This document shows positions 24,422-30,112 of a DNA stretch of 30,112 nt, piece after piece. The notes beneath the pieces are model-generated. The model made no database searches. It was given only the letters and a program-made list of their open reading frames with translations, and had not been told where the DNA came from. This DNA is from Thermaceae bacterium (GTDB taxonomy: Bacteria; Deinococcota; Deinococci; Deinococcales; Marinithermaceae), in assembly GCA_015490435.1 (NCBI GenBank), contig WFXV01000208.1, forward strand, positions 1 to 30,112. The letters are read 5' to 3'. Position numbers and translations under genes: made by a program. Numbering within the stretch: the stretch's first letter is position 1; the number at the start of each line of letters is the position of its first letter.

Positions 24422-24986
24422 ACGCGTCACCGAGGAGACCGAGGTCCGGATCGAGCTCGACCTCGACGGCCCCCCAAGCGCCCGGGTCGAGACCGGTCTC
24501 GGCTTCCTCGACCACCTCCTAAAAAGCTTCGCCCGCCACGGGCGCTTCGCCCTCTTCGTGGAGGCAGCCGGCGACCTCGAGGTGGACGTCCACCACCTGG
24601 TCGAGGACGTGGGCATCACCCTGGGCATGGCCCTCGACAAGGCGCTCGCCTCCCGGGCGGGGATCGAGCGCTTCGGCGAGGCCACCGTGCCCATGGACGA
24701 GACCCTGGTGCAGGCGGTCCTCGACCTCTCGGGCCGGCCCTACCTCGCCTTCGCCCCCGAGGAGCTCGGGATCGAGGGCGCCCCCGGCGGGGTGAACGCC
24801 TACCACTTCCGGGAATTCCTCCGGGGTTTCGCGAACCACGGCCGGCTCACCCTCCACCTCCGCCTGCTCGCTGGCCGGGAGGCCCACCACGTGCTGGAGG
24901 CGGGCACCAAGGCGCTCTCCCGCGCCCTTTACCAGGCCACCCGGATCACCCGGGAGGATCTGCCGAGTACGAAGGAAGTAATATGA
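24402..24986 (+). CDS. hisB: HisB, imidazoleglycerol-phosphate dehydratase
   Basis: A 194-residue monofunctional dehydratase (no phosphatase domain), the usual size. It removes water from imidazole glycerol phosphate to give imidazole acetol phosphate, the substrate of HisC. Manganese-binding histidine clusters are visible in LGFLDHLLKSFARHG, DVHHLVEDVGITLG, AYHFREFLRGFANHG and GREAHHVLEAGTKALSRAL. It starts with GTG 24402 behind GGAGG (24390-24394), inside the end of hisC. After the stop comes an 88-nt spacer with heptanucleotide repeats before hisH. Confidence 0.96.
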   Translation: MRKAKVERVTEETEVRIELDLDGPPSARVETGLGFLDHLLKSFARHGRFALFVEAAGDLEVDVHHLVEDVGITLGMALDKALASRAGIERFGEATVPMDETLVQAVLDLSGRPYLAFAPEELGIEGAPGGVNAYHFREFLRGFANHGRLTLHLRLLAGREAHHVLEAGTKALSRALYQATRITREDLPSTKEVI

Positions 24987-24997
24987 AAGGCCCGCGG

Positions 24998-25068
24998 CTA
25001 GTAGCTTGTAGCTCGTGGAAAAAACCATCCTCTTTCAACCACAGGCCACAGGCCACAAGCCACAAGCC
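24998..25068. repeat. Intergenic heptanucleotide repeat element with dyad symmetry
   Basis: Three 7-nt units CTAGTAG, CTTGTAG, CTCGTGG (24998-25018) are followed, after 20 nt, by four units CCACAGG, CCACAGG, CCACAAG, CCACAAG (25039-25066) in opposite orientation. The arms CTTGTAGCTCGTGG and CCACAGGCCACAAG can pair imperfectly. The result is a tandem and inverted repeat between hisB and hisH that does not look coding. An in-frame upstream extension of hisH crosses it and is rejected. Confidence 0.75.
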
Positions 25069-25074
25069 CTACTT

Positions 25075-25677
25075 ATGAAAACCCTCGTCATCGACTACGG
25101 ATCGGGGAACGTGCGGAGCGTGGCCAAAGCGCTCGAGGCGAGCGGCTTCGACGTGCGGGTCTCGGCCTCGCCGAAGGACGCCCGGGGCCAGGACCTCCTC
25201 GTCCTCCCCGGCCAGGGCCACTTCCGCCAGGTGATGGAGGCCTTTCGGGCCTCGGGCTTCGAGGAGGCGGTACGGAGCCACATCGCCTCCGGCCTCCCCT
25301 TCCTCGGGATCTGCGTCGGGCTCCAGCTCCTCTTCGAGGGCTCGGAGGAGGCCCCCGGCACTCCGGGGCTCGGCCTCGTCCCCGGGAAGGTCCGGCGCTT
25401 TCGCGCCCGCAAGGTGCCCCAGATGGGGTGGAACCGGGTCTTCTTCAAGCCAGGCTCGCCTTTCGCCGAGCTCGAGGGCCGGCACTTCTACTTCGTCCAC
25501 TCCTATTACGCCCCCCTCGTCCCCGAGACCGAAGGGGAGGCGGAGTACGAGGGCACCCGCTACACCGCCCTCCTCGCCCGGGAAAACCTCCTCGCCCCCC
25601 AGTTCCACCCCGAGAAGTCGAGCCGGGCGGGCCTTCGCTTCCTCGAGCTCACGCGACGCCACTTCGCGCGGCTTTGA
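25075..25677 (+). CDS. hisH: HisH, glutaminase subunit of imidazole glycerol phosphate synthase
   Basis: A 200-residue class I glutamine amidotransferase that supplies ammonia to HisF. The N-terminus MKTLVIDYGSGNVRSVAKAL is typical of HisH. The triad is Cys80 in LGICVGLQLLFEGS and His178/Glu180 in PQFHPEKSSRAG. Other family blocks are LPGQGHF and PQMGWN. ATG 25075 is chosen because the family N-terminus begins there; the open frame upstream would translate the repeat element. No clear Shine-Dalgarno is seen. The 3' end overlaps the convergent kinase gene by 29 nt. hisF is not in the window. Confidence 0.95.
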   Translation: MKTLVIDYGSGNVRSVAKALEASGFDVRVSASPKDARGQDLLVLPGQGHFRQVMEAFRASGFEEAVRSHIASGLPFLGICVGLQLLFEGSEEAPGTPGLGLVPGKVRRFRARKVPQMGWNRVFFKPGSPFAELEGRHFYFVHSYYAPLVPETEGEAEYEGTRYTALLARENLLAPQFHPEKSSRAGLRFLELTRRHFARL

Positions 25678-26578
25678 AGTCCTCCGGGGTGACGAGCCTC
25701 CCCTGGGCCCCCACCGCGGTGGTGGCGAGCGCCCCCGCCACGTTCCCGAGCCGCGCCGCCTCGAGCAGCGGAAGCCCCTCCATCACCCCGTGCACGAACC
25801 CAGCAGTAAAGGCGTCGCCGGCGCCGGTGGTGTCCACCACCTCCTCAACCTCGTAGGGCTCGACCAGGGCCTCCTCCTCCGGGGTGGCGACGATCGCCCC
25901 GAGCGGCCCCACCTTGACGATCGAGCGGGCGATCCCCGCCTGGCGGAGCGCGGCCAGCCCCTCGCTGATCGAGTCCGCCCCGGTGAGGCCAAGGAGCTCC
26001 CCCTGGTTCATCAAGAGGTAGTCGGCGGGGAGAAGCCGGGGCAAGAGCTCGGGCCCAGCCTGGCGCACGGCCCCGGTCCCGAGGTCGATGAAGACCGGAA
26101 TCTCCCGCTTCTTGGCGGCGGCCATCGCCTTGGTGGCGTACTCCCGCTGGGGGCCGCCGACCAGGGCGTAGGCCGAGACGATCACCGCGTCGATGGTGTC
26201 CAGCATCCGGGGCTTGAAGGCGGCCGCGTCCAGGTAGCGGCTCGCCCCCACGCTCGCCACCATGCTCCGCTCGCCCCCGGGGAAGAGGAAGACGAGCACG
26301 TTGGTGGTGGGGTGCTCGGGGTCCTCCTGCAGGTAGCGGAGGTCCACCCCGGCGGCCTTCAGCCCCTCCAGCGCGATCGCCGAGAGCGGCCCGCTCCCCA
26401 CCCGGGAGGCGAGAAAGACCGTGTGCCCCAGGCTCGCGAGCTGGGCCGCCACGGTGGCGGCGGCCCCTCCGGGGCGGTAGAGCATCCTCTTCGCGGAGAC
26501 CTCTTCCCCGGGCTCGGGGAGCCGGTCCACCAGGTAGATGAGGTCAACGGAAACGTCTCCAACCACGAAAAAGCGCAT
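25649..26578 (-). CDS. PfkB-family carbohydrate kinase (ribokinase-like)
   Basis: A 309-residue kinase. The N-terminal GDVSVDLIYLVDRLPEPGEE and RPGGAAATVAAQLASLG form the substrate lid and GG motif. The C-terminal DTTGAGDAFTAGFVHG carries the anion hole and catalytic base Asp255. It phosphorylates a sugar or nucleoside, but the substrate cannot be read from the sequence. AGGAGG lies about 8 nt before the ATG. Because the operon upstream lacks the inositol kinase IolC, I considered that role. The gene is about 6 kb beyond that operon, on the other strand with its own promoter, and lacks IolC-like N-terminal wording, so I do not support it. Confidence 0.88.
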   Translation of the reverse strand: MRFFVVGDVSVDLIYLVDRLPEPGEEVSAKRMLYRPGGAAATVAAQLASLGHTVFLASRVGSGPLSAIALEGLKAAGVDLRYLQEDPEHPTTNVLVFLFPGGERSMVASVGASRYLDAAAFKPRMLDTIDAVIVSAYALVGGPQREYATKAMAAAKKREIPVFIDLGTGAVRQAGPELLPRLLPADYLLMNQGELLGLTGADSISEGLAALRQAGIARSIVKVGPLGAIVATPEEEALVEPYEVEEVVDTTGAGDAFTAGFVHGVMEGLPLLEAARLGNVAGALATTAVGAQGRLVTPEDFKAARSGVA

Positions 26579-26606
26579 CGAAGCCGCCTCCTACTTGGCT
26601 TAGCCC

Positions 26607-26612
26607 ACTATA
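26607..26612 (-). promoter_or_regulatory. -10 box of the PfkB-family kinase gene
   Basis: TATAGT on the minus strand, 28 nt before the ATG, leaving room for the AGGAGG ribosome-binding site; the -35 is weak. The remaining 26613-26753 spacer is locally AT-rich with a small dyad GTATT...AATAC (26674-26691). It must hold the cyd promoter, which I could not place with confidence. Confidence 0.5.
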
Positions 26613-26753
26613 CCCCCGAACCCCGGGGGAAGACGAGGGTACGCGAGGATTGCACGCCCGTTCAATAGTTCAGGTATTCAGATAAAAATACTCAGGATTC
26701 ATGTCCCTGGCCTTTCGTCCTATTGCGAACTATTCGTATCTAGGGTGATCGCG

Positions 26754-28133
26754 ATGGACGCACTCGGCCTCGCCCGGTTCCAGTTCGCCAGCACCACCAC
26801 CTACCACTTCTTCTTCGTCCCCCTGACGCTCGGCCTTTCGATCCTGGTGGCCTACATGGAGACGGTGTACGTCCTCTCCGGGGACGCCCGCTACAAGAAG
26901 CTCGCCAAGTTCTACGGCACCCTTTTCATGATCAACTTCGCCCTGGGGGTGGTCACCGGGTTGGTGCAGGAGTTCCAGTTCGGCATGAACTGGTCGGGCT
27001 ACTCCCGCTTCATGGGCGACATCTTCGGGGTGCCCCTGGCGATCGAGGCGCTGCTCGCCTTCTTCCTGGAGTCCACCTTCCTCGGGGTCTGGTACTTCAC
27101 CTGGGACAAGGTCCCAAAGGGCCTGCACGCGCTCTTCATCTGGTTGGTGGCGATCGGGTCGAACCTCTCGGCGCTCTGGATTCTGATCGCCAACTCCTTC
27201 ATGCAGCACCCGGTCGGCTACCGGCTGGAGAACGGCCGGGCCCTGCTCGAGAGCTTCCCGGCGCTCTTTAAAAACCCCCACGTCTGGCTCCAGTTCCCCC
27301 ACACCCTCTTCGCCGCCCTGGCCACCGCCGGCTTCTTCGTCGCCGCCGTGGCCGCCTGGCACCTGCTCCGGGAGCACCGGGTCGAGCTCTTTTCCCGGGC
27401 GATGCGGATCGGTCTCACCGCGGGCTTTTTCGGCAGCCTCCTGGTGGCCCTGGTCGGCCACTACCAGGCGGACTTCGTGGTGCGCCACCAGCCGATGAAG
27501 TTCGCCGCCATGGAGGCGATCTGGGAGGACCTCCCCGAGCCCGCCCCCTGGATCCTCTACGCCACCATCGACGAAAGGGCCCAGGAAAACCGAAACGTCA
27601 TCGAGCTCCCCGGGGTGCTCTCGCTGCTCACCCACGCGCCCGCGAACGAGGAGGGCAAACGGGTCTTCCCCGGCATCAAGACGCTCGAAAAGCAGTACGA
27701 GGAACGCTTCGGCCCCGGCAACTACGTGCCCCCGGTCAAGCTCACCTTCTGGAGCTTCCGGGTCATGGTGGCGAGCGGGCTCTTGATGCTCCTCCTCGCG
27801 ACGATCGGGCTCTTGCTCCAGGCCGGCGACAGACTGCCCAAGGCCAAGGGGTTTTTGGCCCTGCTCCTTTGGGCCGTGCTCCTTCCCTACATCGGCAACA
27901 CCACTGGCTGGTGGACCGCCGAGTTCGGCCGCCAGCCCTGGATGGTGCAGGACCTCCTCACCATCTACCAGGGCGTGACCCCAGAGAGCGTGGTCTCCGC
28001 CGGCATGGTGCTGCTTTCCTCGGTGGGCTTCACCCTGCTCTACCTGGTCCTCGGGGTGATCGACGTCTGGCTTTTGATCAAGTACGCCAAGGGCGATCCC
28101 GAGGCCGAGGCCAAGACGGCGCTCAGCTACTAG
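26754..28133 (+). CDS. cydA: CydA, cytochrome bd quinol oxidase subunit I
   Basis: A 459-residue membrane protein carrying the hemes of the bd oxidase, which reduces oxygen to water with quinol at high affinity. It has the N-terminal RFQFASTTTYHFFFVPLTLG with heme ligand His18, followed by FGMNWSGYSRFMGDIFGVPLAIEALLAFFLEST with the conserved proton-path acidic residues. GHYQADFVVRHQPMKFAAME and the hallmark TGWWTAEFGRQPW are present. At 459 residues it is the short-Q-loop form (Escherichia coli has 522). ATG 26754 is preferred to GTG 26745 because AGGGTGA lies just before it. cydB follows after 12 nt. Confidence 0.95.
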   Translation: MDALGLARFQFASTTTYHFFFVPLTLGLSILVAYMETVYVLSGDARYKKLAKFYGTLFMINFALGVVTGLVQEFQFGMNWSGYSRFMGDIFGVPLAIEALLAFFLESTFLGVWYFTWDKVPKGLHALFIWLVAIGSNLSALWILIANSFMQHPVGYRLENGRALLESFPALFKNPHVWLQFPHTLFAALATAGFFVAAVAAWHLLREHRVELFSRAMRIGLTAGFFGSLLVALVGHYQADFVVRHQPMKFAAMEAIWEDLPEPAPWILYATIDERAQENRNVIELPGVLSLLTHAPANEEGKRVFPGIKTLEKQYEERFGPGNYVPPVKLTFWSFRVMVASGLLMLLLATIGLLLQAGDRLPKAKGFLALLLWAVLLPYIGNTTGWWTAEFGRQPWMVQDLLTIYQGVTPESVVSAGMVLLSSVGFTLLYLVLGVIDVWLLIKYAKGDPEAEAKTALSY

Positions 28134-28145
28134 GAGGCGGTGACG

Positions 28146-29159
28146 ATGGATTTGAACACGCTTTGGTTTGCCCTGATCGCGGTGCTCTTCATGGGGTTTT
28201 TCTTCCTGGAGGGGTTTGACTACGGCGTCGGCATCCTCCACCCCTTCCTGGCCAAGACCGACGCCGAGCGCAAGGCGGTTATCCAGACCATCGGCCCGGT
28301 CTGGGACGGCAACGAGGTCTGGATGATCACCGCCGGCGGCGCCATCTTCGCCGCCTTCCCCCAGTGGTACGCGACCCTCTTTTCCGGCTTTTACCTCGCG
28401 CTCTTCCTGATGCTGGTGGCGCTGATCCTTAGGGGCGTGGGCTTTGAGTTCCGCTCCAAGGTGGATAGCCCCGCCTGGCGGAACTTCTGGGACTGGATGA
28501 TCTTCCTCGGCTCGCTGGTCCCAGCCGTGCTCTGGGGGGTGGCGGTGGCCAACCTGGTGCGGGGGGTTCCGATCGGCGCCGACATGAACTACCAGGGAAG
28601 CTTTTGGACGCTCTTGAACCCCTACGGCCTGCTCGGCGGGATCGCCGCCGCGGCGGTCTTCGCCTTCCACGGGGCGAACTTCCTCAGCCTGAAGCTCCCC
28701 GAGGAGATGGCGCCCCGGGCGCGGGCGGCGGCACGGGCGCTCGCGCCGCTCGCGGTGATCCTGGCGGTGCTCTTCGTGCTCGGCGGCTACGGCTACGGCC
28801 TCTTTAGCCGCGAGGGCCACCTTCTCGCCTACCTCTTCGCCCTGCTCGCCGCGCTCGGCCTCTTGCTCGGCGCCTTCTTCCGCTACCAGGGGGAGGACAC
28901 CCTGGCCTTTTGGACCACCGGGCTCGGGGTGCTCTTTGCCACCGCCACGGTCTTTTCCGGGCTCTACCCCTACGTGATGCCCTCGAGCCTGAACCCCGAG
29001 TGGAGCCTCACCGTCTACAACGCCTCGGCGAGCCCCTACACCCTGCGGGTGATGACCTACGTGGCCTTCATCTTCACCCCGCTCGTCCTCCTCTACCAGG
29101 GCTGGACCTACTGGGTCTTCCGCGGCCGGGTCCGCCTCGGGGAGAAGGGGGGCTACTAG
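28146..29159 (+). CDS. cydB: CydB, cytochrome bd quinol oxidase subunit II
   Basis: A 337-residue membrane protein with about nine transmembrane helices. The N-terminal block LWFALIAVLFMGFFFLEGFDYGVGIL and the loop GPVWDGNEVWMITAGGAIFAAFPQWYA are diagnostic of CydB. It forms the heterodimer with CydA and holds structural quinone or lipid contacts. ATG 28146 lies 8 nt after AGGAGG (28132-28137); the in-frame GTG at 28140 is too close to the Shine-Dalgarno. The stop lies one base before the proposed cydD start, giving an operon cydA-cydB-cydD. Confidence 0.95.
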   Translation: MDLNTLWFALIAVLFMGFFFLEGFDYGVGILHPFLAKTDAERKAVIQTIGPVWDGNEVWMITAGGAIFAAFPQWYATLFSGFYLALFLMLVALILRGVGFEFRSKVDSPAWRNFWDWMIFLGSLVPAVLWGVAVANLVRGVPIGADMNYQGSFWTLLNPYGLLGGIAAAAVFAFHGANFLSLKLPEEMAPRARAAARALAPLAVILAVLFVLGGYGYGLFSREGHLLAYLFALLAALGLLLGAFFRYQGEDTLAFWTTGLGVLFATATVFSGLYPYVMPSSLNPEWSLTVYNASASPYTLRVMTYVAFIFTPLVLLYQGWTYWVFRGRVRLGEKGGY

Positions 29160-29160
29160 T

Positions 29161-30112
29161 TTGGCCAAAGCGCGAAGGGCCGAGGCCGCCCCCGGGGTTC
29201 GGGGGCGGCTTTTCCGGGAGGCCACCCGGCACCCCGCGCTCTGGGTCCCGGCGGTCGCCTTTCCCGTCCTCGCGGGGGGCGCCGCCGTGCTGCGGGCCTG
29301 GCTGCTGGCCCAGGGGGTGAACGCGGCGGTGCTCGAGGCGGCCCCGCCCGAGGCGCTCCTTCCGATCGTCCAAGGCCTGGTGCTCGCCGCCCTGGCCCAC
29401 GCGGCCTTCCGCTACCTCGGCGGGGCGTTTTCCGAGATGCTCGCGGCGGAGGTCAAGGCTGCGCTCCGCACCGGGCTCGCCCGCGCCCTCCCCCATAGCC
29501 CCACCACCGCCCCGGGCACCTTCGCCGTCCTCCTGCAGGACGCGGTCGAGAGGGTCGACGCTTTCTTTCGCGGCTACCTGCCGGCGGTGTTCGAGGCCGC
29601 CTTCGTCCCGCTCGGCGTCCTCCTCCTGGTGCTCACCCGCGAGCCGGTAAGCGCCCTCGTGCTCTTTCTGACCGCGCCCCTGATCCCCCTTTTCATGATC
29701 CTGATCGGCAGCTGGGCCGAGGGGGTGACGCGGCGGCAGTGGCGGGCGCTCTTTGCCCTCGGGGCGTTCTTCTTCGAGGCCCTGAAGGGGCTCGCCGTGC
29801 TTCGGGTGCTGGGGGCCGCCGGCCGCACCGCGGCCCGCCTCCGGTCGCTCGCCGAGGAGCACCGGATCGCCACCCTGGCGGTCCTCCGGGTGGCCTTCCT
29901 CTCGGCGCTCGCGCTCGAGCTCCTGGCCACCCTCTCCACCGCGATCGTGGCGGTGGAGGTGGGGCTAAGGCTGCTCTACGCCCGGCTCGACTACGCCACC
30001 GCCTTCTTCGTCCTCCTGCTCGCCCCCGAGTTCTACGCCCCGCTCAGGAACCTCGGCGCCCAGTTCCACCCGGCGGAAAGCGCGCGGGAGGCGATGGCGC
30101 GGATCGCCCCCC
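29161..30112 (+). CDS. cydD: CydD, thiol-reductant ABC exporter subunit (3' end outside window)
   Basis: The open frame from TTG 29161 runs to the window end (317 codons). It encodes the membrane domain of CydD, the exporter of glutathione or cysteine needed for bd oxidase assembly. Typical segments are AWLLAQGVN, VERVDAFFRGYLPAVFEAAFVP, TAPLIPLFMILIGSWAE, FEALKGLAVLRVLGAA and LLLAPEFYAPLRNLGAQFH; the ATPase part lies beyond the edge. TTG is the only start that keeps the first predicted helix and sits 1 nt after the cydB stop behind a GGGGGG run. The N-terminal codons carry a terminator-like hairpin, so the start remains uncertain. Confidence 0.8.
   Translation, partial: MAKARRAEAAPGVRGRLFREATRHPALWVPAVAFPVLAGGAAVLRAWLLAQGVNAAVLEAAPPEALLPIVQGLVLAALAHAAFRYLGGAFSEMLAAEVKAALRTGLARALPHSPTTAPGTFAVLLQDAVERVDAFFRGYLPAVFEAAFVPLGVLLLVLTREPVSALVLFLTAPLIPLFMILIGSWAEGVTRRQWRALFALGAFFFEALKGLAVLRVLGAAGRTAARLRSLAEEHRIATLAVLRVAFLSALALELLATLSTAIVAVEVGLRLLYARLDYATAFFVLLLAPEFYAPLRNLGAQFHPAESAREAMARIAP
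29185..29213 (+). terminator. Terminator-like hairpin within the first codons of cydD
   Basis: GCCGCCCCCG (29185-29194), loop GGGTT, CGGGGGCGGC (29200-29209), then TTTT. A perfect 10-bp GC stem lies 26 nt behind the cydB stop, but inside the proposed cydD frame. It may stop part of the transcripts, giving less exporter than oxidase. Confidence 0.5.

Noticed and set aside
25015..25074. N-terminal extension of hisH through the repeat element
   Set aside because: The extension would encode the heptanucleotide repeats, and the HisH family N-terminus begins exactly at ATG 25075.
25649..26578. PfkB-family kinase as the missing inositol kinase IolC
   Set aside because: It lies about 6 kb beyond the operon on the opposite strand with its own promoter. 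Its N-terminus reads like a general ribokinase-family member, without wording typical of IolC. A biochemical role cannot be excluded, but the sequence gives no support.
26730..29225. Very long minus-strand open frame opposite cydA and cydB
   Set aside because: It is rich in Glu, His, Gly and Arg without domains, as expected for the antisense of GC-rich membrane-protein genes. CydA and CydB motifs on the plus strand are unmistakable.

Overview
This window looks like chromosomal DNA of a GC-rich thermophile of the Thermaceae (Deinococcota), perhaps a marine genus such as Oceanithermus or Marinithermus. That placement is an inference. It rests on strongly C/G-biased third codon positions, many ATGA/GTGA gene overlaps, several probably leaderless genes whose -10 box lies 6-7 nt before the start codon, and the gene families present. 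Almost all of the sequence is coding, and no CRISPR array or complete insertion sequence was seen.

Layout. 1-350: the 5' end of a truncated minus-strand gene preceded by an inverted repeat, then a promoter, a CAT-anticodon tRNA and its terminator. 351-5063: a plus-strand glutamine-amidotransferase-like gene converges on a minus-strand operon lutA-lutB-lutC (lactate oxidation) plus a GalE-like epimerase. 5083-19592: divergent from lut, one long plus-strand inositol operon. It runs: MocB-like periplasmic binding protein, 35-codon leader ORF, iolD, iolE, D-malate/tartrate-type decarboxylating dehydrogenase, split transketolase (two genes), iolG, iolB, iolR, a CUT1-type ABC importer (binding protein, two permeases, ATPase) and a glycerophosphodiesterase-family gene. 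19628-23334: lon and an MgtC/DUF4010 membrane protein. 23345-25677: hisC, hisB, hisH. 25649-26578: a minus-strand PfkB-family kinase. 26754 to the end: cydA, cydB and the start of cydD (cytochrome bd oxidase and its assembly exporter).

The most interesting feature is the inositol operon. It encodes every step from myo-inositol to 5-dehydro-2-deoxy-D-gluconate (IolG, IolE, IolD, IolB), but not the usual lower pathway (kinase IolC, aldolase IolJ, dehydrogenase IolA). In its place, with overlapping start codons, are both halves of a transketolase and a D-malate/tartrate dehydrogenase homologue. 5-Dehydro-2-deoxy-D-gluconate read from C6 is a D-threo-2-ketose, the stereochemistry transketolase accepts as donor. 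Removing its two-carbon ketol unit would leave (3R)-3-hydroxy-4-oxobutanoate, whose oxidation product is D-malate, the substrate of DmlA-type enzymes (giving pyruvate and CO2). I therefore propose a kinase- and aldolase-free inositol pathway giving xylulose 5-phosphate (or another ketose phosphate) plus pyruvate. One step, oxidation of the aldehyde to D-malate, has no gene in the window. The importer and the phosphodiesterase at the operon's end suggest that phosphodiesters of inositol may also be used.
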